NCBI RefSeq assembly: GCF_022024275.1
Contig: NZ_CP091804.1
Coordinates: forward strand, 3,056,501-3,120,500
From: Sphingopyxis sp. BSN-002
GTDB lineage: Bacteria > Pseudomonadota > Alphaproteobacteria > Sphingomonadales > Sphingomonadaceae
DNA: 64,000 nucleotides
Reading direction: 5' to 3'
The notes under the pieces are model-generated. The model had not been told where the DNA came from. It worked only from the letters and a program-made list of their open reading frames with translations, and did no database searches. Below are positions 28,811 to 37,268 of this stretch, piece after piece. The position numbers and the translations under genes are program-made. How positions within the stretch are numbered: the stretch's first letter is position 1; each line of letters opens with the position of its first letter.

Positions 28811-30166
28811 ATGGCCTGTTTCAGCTTTCGCTCGTCGCTCTTCCTCCTCGCCGCCTTCATTCTTCCCGCATCCGCTGCGGCAGCAGACGGAGTCCTGTAT
28901 AGCGACGTCACGCTGATCGACGGGACGGGAGGGCCCGCCCGCGAGCATCAGGACATATTGGTCGAGGGCGAACGCATCGTCGCGGTCGGGGCGCGGGGCG
29001 GCCTGGACGAACGCGCTTCGGGCGCGCGCAGGGTCGACCTGGCAGGGCGTTTTGTGATCCCGGGGCTGATCGACAGCCACGTCCACCTTGCGACGCCGCC
29101 GAACCGCGCGCGCGCCGAAGCGATCCTGCGGCGTCAGCTCTATGGCGGCGTGACTGCGGTCCGCGACATGGCCGACGATCTGCGCGCCGTCGGCGATCTT
29201 TCGCGTGCGGCGCTGGTCGGCGAGATTCCGGCGCCCGACATCTATTATGCCGCGCTGATGGCCGGACCGCCCTTTTTCGAGGATCCGCGCGTCCTGGCGG
29301 TGAGCCGCGGCTTCACGCCGGGAACCGCGCCGTGGATGCAGTCGATCGACAAGGGAACCGACCTTCGCACCGCGGTGACGCTGGCGCGCGGAACCTCCGC
29401 AAGTGCGATCAAGATCTATGCCGACCTTCCAGCCGAGCGTGTCCGCGCGATCACCGCCGAAGCGCATCGCCAGCATGTGATGATCTGGGCCCACAGTTCG
29501 GTCTTTCCGGCCAGACCCTCGGACGTGATCGCGGCGGGCGCGGATGTGATCAGTCACGTCTGTTATCTCGGCTATGAGGCGCAGCCGGCGAATCTTGCCG
29601 CCTATGAGGACCGGACGCCGGTCCGGGAAAATCTTCTCGCCCCCGCCGGTGACGATCCGGTCGTCGCGCGCCTCTATCGCGCGATGCTGAAGCAGGGAAC
29701 GATCCTCGACGCGACCGGCAATCTGTTCGTGAAATTCGAAGCGGAGCGCAAGGCGCACCCCGAAAAGAAGCCGCTGCGTTGCAGCGGGGCGCAGACGATC
29801 CGCCTGACGCAGCAGGCTTGGCGCGCCGGTATCCCGATCTCGACCGGAACCGATTATGTCGATCCGGCAGGCGATGCCTGGCCTGAAGTGCATGAGGAGT
29901 TGCGCTATCTGGCGCGCGATGTCGGCATGCCAGCGCTCGCGGTGATCCGGTCTGCGACGCTGGTCGGGGCGGAGGCTGCGGGGCAGGCGAAGGATATGGG
30001 GTCGGTCGAGGCCGGCAAGCTTGCCAACTTCGTCGTGCTGACCGCCGATCCGCTCGTCGACATCGGCAATATCGAGACGATCGAGATGACGGTGAAGCGC
30101 GGGCGCGAGTATCGGCGCGCCGACTATGTCCCAGTGACGGAAAAGGAGCTTGGCGATGACGATTGA
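28811..30166 (+). CDS. Exported metal-dependent amidohydrolase (imidazolonepropionase-like)
   Basis: A 451-residue amidohydrolase-superfamily enzyme with a signal peptide (cut near ASAAAA, residue about 24). Metal site residues are visible: His-x-His in DSHVHL, Lys in SAIKIYADL (probably carboxylated), His in MIWAHSS, His in ISHVCYLG and Asp in STGTDY. Related enzymes cleave Xaa-Arg/Lys/Pro dipeptides or other amides in the periplasm. Its end overlaps the M19 dipeptidase start by 11 bp, which suggests a shared peptide-derived substrate. Confidence 0.85.
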   Translation: MACFSFRSSLFLLAAFILPASAAAADGVLYSDVTLIDGTGGPAREHQDILVEGERIVAVGARGGLDERASGARRVDLAGRFVIPGLIDSHVHLATPPNRARAEAILRRQLYGGVTAVRDMADDLRAVGDLSRAALVGEIPAPDIYYAALMAGPPFFEDPRVLAVSRGFTPGTAPWMQSIDKGTDLRTAVTLARGTSASAIKIYADLPAERVRAITAEAHRQHVMIWAHSSVFPARPSDVIAAGADVISHVCYLGYEAQPANLAAYEDRTPVRENLLAPAGDDPVVARLYRAMLKQGTILDATGNLFVKFEAERKAHPEKKPLRCSGAQTIRLTQQAWRAGIPISTGTDYVDPAGDAWPEVHEELRYLARDVGMPALAVIRSATLVGAEAAGQAKDMGSVEAGKLANFVVLTADPLVDIGNIETIEMTVKRGREYRRADYVPVTEKELGDDD

Positions 30167-31277
30167 ACGGCGCGCGATGATGCTTGGCGCGGCGGGGCTC
30201 GCTGCCGGCGCCCTGCTGCTACGCGGAGCCTGGGCAGCGGCTCCGGACAGCAGCAAATGGGTGATCGTCAACGCCCTCGGCGGGCTCGGCGATCCGAACG
30301 ATCCCGATGCGGCCGATCCCTATTCGGCGCGCGTGCTTGCCGACGCGCACGCTTCGGGCGTCACCGCGATCAACTGGACCTTCGGCTATGTCGCCGGTCC
30401 CGACGAGCCGTTCGAGAAGAGCGTCCGCGACGTGGCCGAGGCCGACATGCTGCTGCGGCGCTATCCACGCGACCTGATCAAGATATTGAGCGTCGCCGAC
30501 ATCCGCCGCGCCAAGGCCGAGAAGAAGGTCGGCATCATATACGGATTCCAGAATGCAGCGATGATGGGAAAGGATGCGCGCCGGGTCGACATCTTCGCCA
30601 ATATGGGCGTGCGGATATTCCAGCTCACCTATAATCCGGCGAACCTGCTTGGCGGCGGGTCGATGGCGGCGGACAATCCGGGACTGACCGATTTCGGACG
30701 CGAGGTGATCGAGCGGCTGAATGCGCAGAAGATGATCGTCGACCTTTCGCACAGCGGCGAACGCACCTGTCTGGAAGCGGCGCGGGCGTCGAAGGCGCCG
30801 ATCTCGATCAACCATACCGGGTGCCGCGCGGTGACCGACCTGCCGCGCAACAAGACCGATGCCGAACTGCGGCTGGTGGCGGAGAAGGGCGGTTTCGTCG
30901 GCATCTATTTCATGCCTTTCCTCAACATCTCGGGCCATGCGCGTGCCGAGGATGTGGTGGCGCATATCGACCATGCGGTGAATGTCTGCGGAGAGGATCA
31001 TGTCGGGATCGGCACCGACGGCTACGTGACGCAGATCGACGATCTCAAGCGTTACGAGGCTGTGCTCGCGAAAGAGATCGAGGCGCGCCGCGCCGCCGGG
31101 ATCAGTGCGACCGGCGAGCGGCCCGACACCTATCCCTTCGTCGTCGACCTGCGCGGGCCGGAGCAATTTCGCAAGCTGATAGGGCTGCTGTCGGCGCGGG
31201 GCTATTCGTCGGCGCGGATCGAGAAGATCATGGGGCTCAATTTCATGCGCCATGCCGAAGGCGTGTGGGGTGCCTGA
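30156..31277 (+). CDS. Exported M19 (membrane dipeptidase-like) peptidase
   Basis: A 373-residue dipeptidase of family M19 (renal-dipeptidase type). The N-terminus ERRAMMLGAAGLAAGALLL fits a Tat-type signal for a metalloenzyme folded before export. Typical motifs are IFQLTYNPANLLGGG, LIVDLSHS-type (MIVDLSHSGERT), SINHTGCRAV and HVGIGTDG. Many M19 enzymes accept D-residue or dehydro dipeptides. The ATG at 30156 sits seven bases after AAGGAG; a TTG at 30150 is less likely. Middle gene of a three-gene catabolic operon. Confidence 0.87.
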   Translation: MTIERRAMMLGAAGLAAGALLLRGAWAAAPDSSKWVIVNALGGLGDPNDPDAADPYSARVLADAHASGVTAINWTFGYVAGPDEPFEKSVRDVAEADMLLRRYPRDLIKILSVADIRRAKAEKKVGIIYGFQNAAMMGKDARRVDIFANMGVRIFQLTYNPANLLGGGSMAADNPGLTDFGREVIERLNAQKMIVDLSHSGERTCLEAARASKAPISINHTGCRAVTDLPRNKTDAELRLVAEKGGFVGIYFMPFLNISGHARAEDVVAHIDHAVNVCGEDHVGIGTDGYVTQIDDLKRYEAVLAKEIEARRAAGISATGERPDTYPFVVDLRGPEQFRKLIGLLSARGYSSARIEKIMGLNFMRHAEGVWGA

Positions 31278-32220
31278 ACCCATCGCGTTCATCGACGCGA
31301 GCGAGGTCCGCGAGCGGCTGGGCCATGCCGACTGCATCCCGCTGATGAAGACGGCGATGGCCGCGCTGGCCGGGGGGCGCAGCCAGCAATTGCTGCGCGG
31401 GATCATCGATCTGGGCGGCGGCGACATGTTCGGGGTGATGCCGGGTGCGCTCGACGGAGCGGGCTTCGGCGCGAAGATCATTAGCGTGTTTCCCGCCGCA
31501 GCGGCGGAGGGCGGGTCGCACCAGGGGCTCATCCTCCTGTTCGACCGTGCAAGCGGTGCGCCGGTGTGCGTCATCGACGCGGGGGAGGTGACCGCGATCC
31601 GCACCGCCGCCGCTTCGGCGGCTGCAACCGATGCGCTTGCGCGCCCCGACGCGCGGCGGCTCGCCATATTGGGAACGGGCGAGCAGGCGTGGCATCACGT
31701 CGCCGCGATCCGGCATGTCCGCAATCTCGAGGAAGTGACCGTCTGGGGGCGGGCAACGGAAAAGGCGGATGCGCTGGCACGGCGGATCGGCGATCTCGGG
31801 CTCCCGGCTCGCACGGTGAAGTCTGTGGCCGAAGCTGCGGCGGGCGCCGATATCATCTGTGCGCTCACCGCCGCTGCCGAACCGATCCTGTTCGATCGCG
31901 ATGTTGCCGAGGGCGCGCATATCAATGTCGTCGGGTCGAGCCGAGCCGGACCGTCCGAAATCGACGAGGCGCTCGTCGCGCGCGCGCGCTTCATTCCCGA
32001 TCATCGCGAGGGGGTGCTTGCGCAGGGCGCCGAATATCTGCGCGCGAAAGCGGCGGGGCTGGTGACCGAGGCGCATGTGCTGCCGGAGATCGGGCACGTC
32101 TTCGCCGGGACGGCGCCCGGCCGGATCGGGGCGCGCGACGTGACGATCTACAAATCGCTGGGATCGATCGTGCAGGATCTGGCGTGCGCCGGCTGGCTGT
32201 GGCGCGCGGACCGAAGATGA
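31270..32220 (+). CDS. Ornithine cyclodeaminase / mu-crystallin family protein
   Basis: About 316 residues of the ornithine cyclodeaminase/ketimine reductase family (NAD(P)-dependent). The Rossmann motif is AILGTGEQAWHH; the substrate lysine region and the VTIYKSLG C-terminal block are present. Members deaminate ornithine to proline, reduce cyclic imines or act as alanine dehydrogenases. The substrate here cannot be told. I favour the GTG at 31270 (GAAGG eight bases upstream), overlapping the dipeptidase stop; an ATG at 31252 is possible. Last gene of the amidohydrolase-dipeptidase operon. Confidence 0.82.
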   Translation: MPEPIAFIDASEVRERLGHADCIPLMKTAMAALAGGRSQQLLRGIIDLGGGDMFGVMPGALDGAGFGAKIISVFPAAAAEGGSHQGLILLFDRASGAPVCVIDAGEVTAIRTAAASAAATDALARPDARRLAILGTGEQAWHHVAAIRHVRNLEEVTVWGRATEKADALARRIGDLGLPARTVKSVAEAAAGADIICALTAAAEPILFDRDVAEGAHINVVGSSRAGPSEIDEALVARARFIPDHREGVLAQGAEYLRAKAAGLVTEAHVLPEIGHVFAGTAPGRIGARDVTIYKSLGSIVQDLACAGWLWRADRR

Positions 32221-32280
32221 CGAATATGTAATCCGGTCGCCATCGCCCGGGCAGGGTGGGGCGCCCATAAGGGGGGCGTC

Positions 32281-32333
32281 GGATGAACCGGTCCAATCCA
32301 TCCCCCTGACCCTGGCAGAGGATCGGTTCATCC
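32281..32333. repeat. Imperfect inverted repeat upstream of a small exported peptide gene
   Basis: GGATGAACCGGTCC (32281-32294) faces GGATCGGTTCATCC (32320-32333): 13 of 14 positions pair, around a 25-bp loop. The flanks (GGGCGTC and GACGGCGCCC) extend the pairing with a small bulge. It lies between the ornithine-cyclodeaminase-like gene and the small peptide gene. It has no T-run, so it could be a 5' leader structure of the peptide mRNA or a protein-binding site. Confidence 0.6.
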
Positions 32334-32386
32334 AGACGGCGCCCGTTTCGGAAAATGGGGCGGATCAACTGTCTAGGAGTGAACCC

Positions 32387-32560
32387 ATGCGTAACTTTAC
32401 CAAGCTTGCTGCCGCTGCTGCCCTGTCGGTAGCGATCGCCGGATCCGCCTTTGCCGCGACGCCCGCCGCGCAGCCGGCGAAGAAGACCGCCACCACCAAG
32501 GCGCCGGCGAAGAAGGCCGCCACGCACAGCGCGAAGAAGGTCGAGAAGAAGGGCCAGTAA
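32387..32560 (+). CDS. Small exported Lys/Ala-rich peptide
   Basis: A 57-residue protein. A signal peptide (MRNFTKLAAAAALSVAIAGS, cut after AFA near residue 23) is followed by about 34 residues composed almost only of Ala, Lys, Thr and Pro (PAKKTATTK, PAKKAATHSAKK, ending VEKKGQ). AGGAG lies seven bases before the ATG, and a terminator follows, so it is a real single gene. The very basic mature part resembles acid-shock (Asr-like) or histone-tail-like peptides in composition only. Probably periplasmic. Role unknown. Confidence 0.75.
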   Translation: MRNFTKLAAAAALSVAIAGSAFAATPAAQPAKKTATTKAPAKKAATHSAKKVEKKGQ

Positions 32561-32584
32561 GCCCCTTTCCCTCTCGAACTCCGA

Positions 32585-32622
32585 AAAGGCCGGTCCGCAC
32601 CTTGCGCGGGCCGGTCTTTCCA
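32585..32622 (+). terminator. Terminator of the small exported peptide gene
   Basis: A 12-bp stem (32585-32596 with 32608-32619) containing two G-T wobble pairs. The right arm ends in CTTT and runs into CCATTTG. It lies 25 bp after the stop codon. Confidence 0.7.
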
Positions 32623-32646
32623 TTTGTGCGCGTGGCAAGCCGATAT

Positions 32647-32685
32647 TGCCATATGGCATATAATTACTATATGATGCCATATGGA
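32647..32685 (+). promoter_or_regulatory. Promoter/operator of the Xre-RES toxin-antitoxin operon
   Basis: Two copies of TGCCATATGG (32647-32656, part of the perfect palindrome TGCCATATGGCA, and 32675-32684) lie 28 bp apart. A further inverted repeat CATATA...TATATG (32657-32673) lies between them. A consensus -10 box TATAAT (32659-32664) is inside this array; TTGCCA-18-TATGAT is an alternative promoter. The layout is what is expected if the antitoxin represses its own promoter. Confidence 0.65.
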
Positions 32686-32693
32686 GAATGATC

Positions 32694-33107
32694 ATGCTGG
32701 CATTGCAACCCGTTGATACGATCGGCCAGGCGTTTCGCGCCGACCCGATCACGCAGGCCGAGGGCGAGGCGCTGTTCCGCGCCGCGCTGAACCTGTTCGG
32801 CAAATGGGGTATCACCGACGAACAGGCGGCCGTCCTGCTCGACATGCCGGTGCGCAGCTTCCGCCGCTGGAAGGCCGAGGGGCCCGGACGCCTGACGCGG
32901 GACGGCCGGGCGAGGCTGTCGAACCTGATGGGCATTCACAAGGCGCTGCGCATCATCTTCACCGAAGCGCAGCGTGCCTATGACTGGGTCAAGGCGCCGA
33001 ACACGGGCTTCGGCGGCGGCAGCGCGCTCGAGGTGATGCTGGGCGGAGAGCTTACCGACATCATGCGCGTGCGTCGCTATCTCGACGCCGAGCGTGGCGG
33101 GTGGTGA
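32694..33107 (+). CDS. Antitoxin of the Xre/MbcA/ParS family
   Basis: A 137-residue antitoxin with an N-terminal helix-turn-helix-like region (KWGITDEQAAVLLDMPVRSF, then RRWKAEG) and a C-terminal toxin-binding DUF2384 domain (VMLGGELTDIMRVRRYLDAE). It neutralises the RES toxin encoded next and is expected to repress the operon. GGAG is spaced seven bases from the ATG at 32694 but abuts an ATG at 32688, so I use 32694. It overlaps the toxin gene by 7 bp. Confidence 0.88.
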   Translation: MLALQPVDTIGQAFRADPITQAEGEALFRAALNLFGKWGITDEQAAVLLDMPVRSFRRWKAEGPGRLTRDGRARLSNLMGIHKALRIIFTEAQRAYDWVKAPNTGFGGGSALEVMLGGELTDIMRVRRYLDAERGGW

Positions 33108-33814
33108 CGAAGGGGAAGCTTCCTGTTTCGCGGGTCGAATGGAAAGGGGCGGTGCGGATCATCCGCAGCCTGTTCCCGCCGATCGACCTGTTCGAGGATA
33201 TTGCCGATCCTGCCGACTGGCCGCTTCTGTTGTCGGCCGAGCAAAAGACCAACCCGCGGATCATGGCAACGATCGGCAATCTCGACCTGGTGCCCCCCGA
33301 CCGGCGCGTCGGCGGACCGGGCGCTTCCTGGTTGATGGCGTCGTTCACCCATGTCAGTCCCGACCGGACGAGCCGTTTTTCCGACGGCAGCTTCGGCGTT
33401 CTCTACGCCGCGCGCGCCTATGAGACGGCGTTGTTCGAGACCATTCACCATCACGCGCGCTTCATGGCGCGAACGGCCGAGGCGCCCGGATGGACGTCGC
33501 AGTTCCGGGAGCTCCTGCTCGACATCGCGGCCGATCTGCACGATCTGCGCGGAGAGGCGGGCGCGGGCGAACTCGACCCCGACGATTATGATGATGCGCA
33601 GAGTCTGGGTATCCGGCTTCGTCGCGGTGGAAGCGACGGCATCGCCTATCCCAGCGTACGCCATCCCGGCGGCGAATGCGTCGGCCTCTTCTACCCCGAT
33701 GGTGCTTCGCTGCCCGTACAGGGGCGGCATCTCGACTATCACTGGGACGGCCGGTGCGTCGATCTGGTCCGCGATGCCGGGACGGGCGCGGTGTTTCGAA
33801 TCGTCGACGAATAG
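33101..33814 (+). CDS. RES-domain toxin (NAD+-degrading family)
   Basis: A 237-residue RES-domain protein. The family's conserved Arg, Glu and Ser can be placed in RIIRSLFPP, YETALFE and IAYPSVRHPGG. Known RES toxins (MbcT, ParT and relatives) destroy NAD+ by phosphorolysis or modify proteins by ADP-ribosylation. GTG start at 33101 (or 33104), overlapping the antitoxin stop. Length is normal and no disruption is seen, so the pair looks active. Confidence 0.88.
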   Translation: MVTKGKLPVSRVEWKGAVRIIRSLFPPIDLFEDIADPADWPLLLSAEQKTNPRIMATIGNLDLVPPDRRVGGPGASWLMASFTHVSPDRTSRFSDGSFGVLYAARAYETALFETIHHHARFMARTAEAPGWTSQFRELLLDIAADLHDLRGEAGAGELDPDDYDDAQSLGIRLRRGGSDGIAYPSVRHPGGECVGLFYPDGASLPVQGRHLDYHWDGRCVDLVRDAGTGAVFRIVDE

Positions 33815-34084
33815 CGGCTGTCGCCTCACCCGGCGACGGTGTGGATGGCGGTCCTGCCGGGGGTCATGCGGGGTGTGTGTCCATGGTTCAGCAGCGTTGC
33901 ATTCGTAGTCTTGGCATCGCTGAACGGCTCGCCGGGCCTCGCGCGCACTTCCGCACGGAGGAACCTCTTCCCGATATTATTCCTTTAAAACCATAAAGAT
34001 GAAAAAGACGGCCTTGATTGCGACAGCACCCGCGCAACGATGCCTCTTCTGTTGCATTTAACGCGTGGGCGCCATGCGAACGCG
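33815..34084. other. Non-coding stretch upstream of the receptor control region
   Basis: No credible gene, RNA or strong hairpin was found between the RES toxin and the receptor promoter. The AT content rises from about 33970, in line with a promoter approach. Confidence 0.5.
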
Positions 34085-34122
34085 TTGACAAAGAGAACGT
34101 TATCATTTAGGTGAACGTTCAC
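34085..34122 (+). promoter_or_regulatory. Promoter with two LacI-type operator sites before the TonB receptor
   Basis: TTGACA (34085-34090) is a consensus -35. Overlapping the spacer and -10 zone are GAGAACGTTATC (34093-34104) and the perfect palindrome GTGAACGTTCAC (34111-34122), with centres 18 bp apart. The central CG and the 12-bp palindromic form are typical of LacI-family operators. A close match lies before the GH3 gene. The -10 is not clear. Confidence 0.65.
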
Positions 34123-34165
34123 ATTACAAATGCCGCCAAAGAGTGGCTAAACGGGAGGGTTAGGG

Positions 34166-37100
34166 ATGCAGGCTTCGCACAAGCATTGGCTCGCCAAATT
34201 TTTGGTCAGCACATCGGCACTGTCGCTGATGGGGGCGGCCCAGGCGGCCATGGCACAGGAAGCTCCGGCAGAGGGTGCCGGCGACGAGATCGTCGTGACC
34301 GGTATCCGGGCAAGCCTCTCGGCGGCGGCGGATATCAAGCGCGACGCTGTAGGCGTCGTTGATGCGATCTCGGCCGAAGACATCGGCAAATTCCCCGACA
34401 CCAACCTTGCCGAATCGCTGCAGCGGATCACCGGCGTATCGATCGACCGCTCGAACGGCGAAGGCTCGACCGTTACGGTCCGCGGCTTCGGTCCCGAGTT
34501 CAACCTCGTCACCCTCAACGGCCGCCAGATGCCCACCGCGATCATCGGTGACGGCGGCAGCGCGCCCTCGTCGCGCTCGTTCGATTTCGCGAACCTCGCC
34601 TCCGAAGGCGTTTCGGCGGTCGAGGTCTACAAGAGCGGCCGCGCGACGGTGGAATCGGGCGGTATCGGCTCGACGATCAACATCCGTACGCCGCGCCCGC
34701 TCGACAAGCCGGGCATGTACGGCAGCCTGTCGGCCAAAGCGGTTTATGATTCATCGCGCAACAACGGCAATCCGGTCACTCCCGAAATCTCGGGCATCTT
34801 CAGCACGACCTTTGCCGACGACACGCTCGGCATCCTGATCACCGGTTCGTACCAGAAGCGCAAATCGAGCAACAACCAGGCGAATGTCGGCTGGCGCGAC
34901 GGTTATCTGGGCAGCGAAAACAACTGGGGTTCGCTGGCGCAGCCGGGCGATCCGCGTTTCCCCAACATCGCGAACCGCCCCGATCCGACCGACGTCTATC
35001 AGGTGCCGCAGAACGCGTCCTACGACCTCAACGACATCAATCGCGAGCGGATCAACGGGCAGGCGGTGCTGCAGTGGCGCCCCGCGGATTCGCTGACCGC
35101 GACGCTCGATTACACCTATTCGCGCAACACGGTTCAGACGCGAAACAGCAACGTCGGCATCTGGTTCAACCACGAGGACACGTCGAGCGCCTGGACCGAC
35201 GGCCCGGTTGCCGGCCCGATATTCTATACCGAGCGCTTCGCGGCACCGCCGGCTCCGCCGAGCACCACCACGCTCAACGGCGGCAAGGATCTGTCGTACA
35301 GCGGCGCGCTGACCGACAACCGCGCCGAGAACCGTTCGATCGGTTTCAACCTCGACTGGAAGAACGATACGGGCTTTTCCTTCGAGCTCGACGCGCACCA
35401 TTCGACGGCAACGGTCAAGCCGGTCAACAAATATGGTTCGAGCATGTCGGTCGGGAACGCGATCTTCGGCGTCCAGAGCCAGTCGATCAATTTCGAGAAC
35501 GATCTGCCGATCCTGTCGTACCAGATGTATCCGGGCATCGACCCGCTGAACGCGGGGCTGATCCAGCCGACGGGCAACGCCTTCCGTGCCGCCTATTTCC
35601 GCGACGAGATCAACCAGATCCAGCTGCGCGGCCGCTATCAGGCGGAGGAAGGTTTCCTCGACAGCATCGACTTCGGCGTTTCCTATGTCGAGAACAAGGT
35701 GCGCTCGGCGTTCGGGACGATCCAGAACGACACTTGGGGCGGCGCCGGACCGGCGGCGGATATCCCTGACGATATCTTCACGCTCGAAACGTTGCCCGAC
35801 AAGTTCCCGGGCCTTGCGCAGCCGGGGATGATCCAGAGCTTCTACACGTTCGACTTCGAGCGGATGGTCGATCTGATCGAATCGAAATACGGCACGTGCA
35901 GCCGGCCGCAGACGGGGTCGCAGGCGATCCCGGGCACCTGTATCGCCAACTATAATACCGACCGGCGGATCACCGAAAAGACGCTGGCGCCGTATCTGCA
36001 GGTCTCGACGAAATTCGACCTGTTCAACAATCCGGCGCATTTCGTGGCGGGCGTCCGTTACGAGACGACCGACATTTCCTCGGCCGCGCTTGTGCCGGTG
36101 CCCACCGGTACCCGCTGGGTCGGCGACAACGAGTTCAACATCATCTTCTCGGGCGACAGCGACTTTACCCGCTTCAAGGGATCGTACGAGAACTGGTTGC
36201 CCGCGTTCGACCTCGACGTCTCCCCGATCGAGAACGTCAAGCTGCGCGCGTCGTACAGCCACACGATCACGCGGCCCGACTATGCCAACATGCAGGGCGG
36301 CCGCACGCTCGACACGCTGTTCCGGGTCGGCGGCGGAACCGGTTCGCAGGGCAATCCGGGACTGATCCCCTACAAGTCGAAGAATATCGACCTGTCGGCG
36401 GAATGGTATTACGCCCCCGGCAGCTATATGTCCGTCGGATATTTCCATAAGGATGTCAGCAACTTCATCTCGACGACGCGCGTCGATACCGAAGCTTTCG
36501 GGCTGAAGACGCCGGTGAACGGGCCACGTTGGAACGCGGCGGTCGCGGCGCTCGGCCAGAATGCCACGGTGGCACAGATCCGGCAGTATATCTTCGCCAA
36601 CTATCCGGGGTCGGTGACCATCACGGGCGGCGGGCCGGGCACCTATGTCGGGACGATCAATACGCTGCCCGAGGACCCGGCGCTCAATTTCCAGGTCACG
36701 CAGCCGATCAACAGCGATCAGACGGCATCGCTGAACGGCTTCGAATTCGCGATCCAGCACAGCTTCTGGGATACGGGCTTCGGGGTCATCCTGAACTATA
36801 CGATCGTCAATGGCGACGCGACGTACGACAATACGCAGCCGTCGTCGGTCCCGCAGTTCGCGCTGGTCGGCCTCAGCGACAGCGCCAATGCGGTGGCCTA
36901 TTACGACAAGAACGGAATCCAGGCGCGCGTCGCATGGAACTGGCGCGACGAATTCCTCCAGGGCAGCGGGCCGAACCCGACCTATATCGAGGATTATTGG
37001 CAGATCGACGCCAGCGCGAGCTATGAGTTCATGCCGGGCCTTACGGGCTTCGTCGAGGCGATCAACCTGACGGGCGAAGGGCGCCGCGGGCATCTGCGCA

Positions 37101-37171
37101 GCAACAACAACGTCACCTTCGTGGCGCCGGGCTATGCCCGCTACGCGGCCGGTGTGAGGTTCAGCTTCTAG
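34166..37171 (+). CDS. TonB-dependent receptor (Xanthomonas/Caulobacter carbohydrate type)
   Basis: A 1001-residue outer-membrane receptor. Signal peptide to about residue 30 (AQAAMAQ), TonB box DEIVVTGIRAS near 40-50, plug domain (SAEDIGKFPDTNLAESLQRITGV, about 69-95, in two halves) and a 22-strand barrel ending in AAGVRFSF with C-terminal Phe. The size and the FPDTNLAESLQRI-type plug match receptors for oligosaccharides in Sphingomonadales and Xanthomonas. With LacI operators upstream and a GH3 glucosidase in the locus, it probably imports a gluco-oligosaccharide. A terminator follows, so it is mainly monocistronic. Confidence 0.93.
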   Translation: MQASHKHWLAKFLVSTSALSLMGAAQAAMAQEAPAEGAGDEIVVTGIRASLSAAADIKRDAVGVVDAISAEDIGKFPDTNLAESLQRITGVSIDRSNGEGSTVTVRGFGPEFNLVTLNGRQMPTAIIGDGGSAPSSRSFDFANLASEGVSAVEVYKSGRATVESGGIGSTINIRTPRPLDKPGMYGSLSAKAVYDSSRNNGNPVTPEISGIFSTTFADDTLGILITGSYQKRKSSNNQANVGWRDGYLGSENNWGSLAQPGDPRFPNIANRPDPTDVYQVPQNASYDLNDINRERINGQAVLQWRPADSLTATLDYTYSRNTVQTRNSNVGIWFNHEDTSSAWTDGPVAGPIFYTERFAAPPAPPSTTTLNGGKDLSYSGALTDNRAENRSIGFNLDWKNDTGFSFELDAHHSTATVKPVNKYGSSMSVGNAIFGVQSQSINFENDLPILSYQMYPGIDPLNAGLIQPTGNAFRAAYFRDEINQIQLRGRYQAEEGFLDSIDFGVSYVENKVRSAFGTIQNDTWGGAGPAADIPDDIFTLETLPDKFPGLAQPGMIQSFYTFDFERMVDLIESKYGTCSRPQTGSQAIPGTCIANYNTDRRITEKTLAPYLQVSTKFDLFNNPAHFVAGVRYETTDISSAALVPVPTGTRWVGDNEFNIIFSGDSDFTRFKGSYENWLPAFDLDVSPIENVKLRASYSHTITRPDYANMQGGRTLDTLFRVGGGTGSQGNPGLIPYKSKNIDLSAEWYYAPGSYMSVGYFHKDVSNFISTTRVDTEAFGLKTPVNGPRWNAAVAALGQNATVAQIRQYIFANYPGSVTITGGGPGTYVGTINTLPEDPALNFQVTQPINSDQTASLNGFEFAIQHSFWDTGFGVILNYTIVNGDATYDNTQPSSVPQFALVGLSDSANAVAYYDKNGIQARVAWNWRDEFLQGSGPNPTYIEDYWQIDASASYEFMPGLTGFVEAINLTGEGRRGHLRSNNNVTFVAPGYARYAAGVRFSF

Positions 37172-37197
37172 ACGCGGGGACCCCTCCCGCAGGCGAC

Positions 37198-37229
37198 AGA
37201 GCCGCGCTTCCCCGGGGCGCGGCTCTTTT
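37198..37229 (+). terminator. Rho-independent terminator after the TonB receptor
   Basis: A perfect 10-bp stem (37198-37207 with 37217-37226) and a 9-base loop, ending in TTTT. It lies 27 bp after the receptor stop and would limit read-through into the halogenase operon. Confidence 0.85.
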
Positions 37230-37256
37230 GCGTGACGGAGGGCGCCGACTGGCTTA

Positions 37257-37266
37257 GGAACGTTCC
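37257..37266 (+). promoter_or_regulatory. GGAACGTTCC palindrome at the halogenase 1 start
   Basis: A 10-bp palindrome two bases before the ATG. Its core GAACGTTC equals the core of the site at 34111. It overlaps the only SD-like sequence (AGGA). It may be a third operator of the local LacI protein, or chance. Confidence 0.4.
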
Positions 37267-37268
37267 CA

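Noticed and set aside
32281..32333. Terminator of the ornithine-cyclodeaminase-like gene
   Set aside because: The 25-bp loop and lack of a T-run make intrinsic termination unlikely; kept as a repeat of unknown role.
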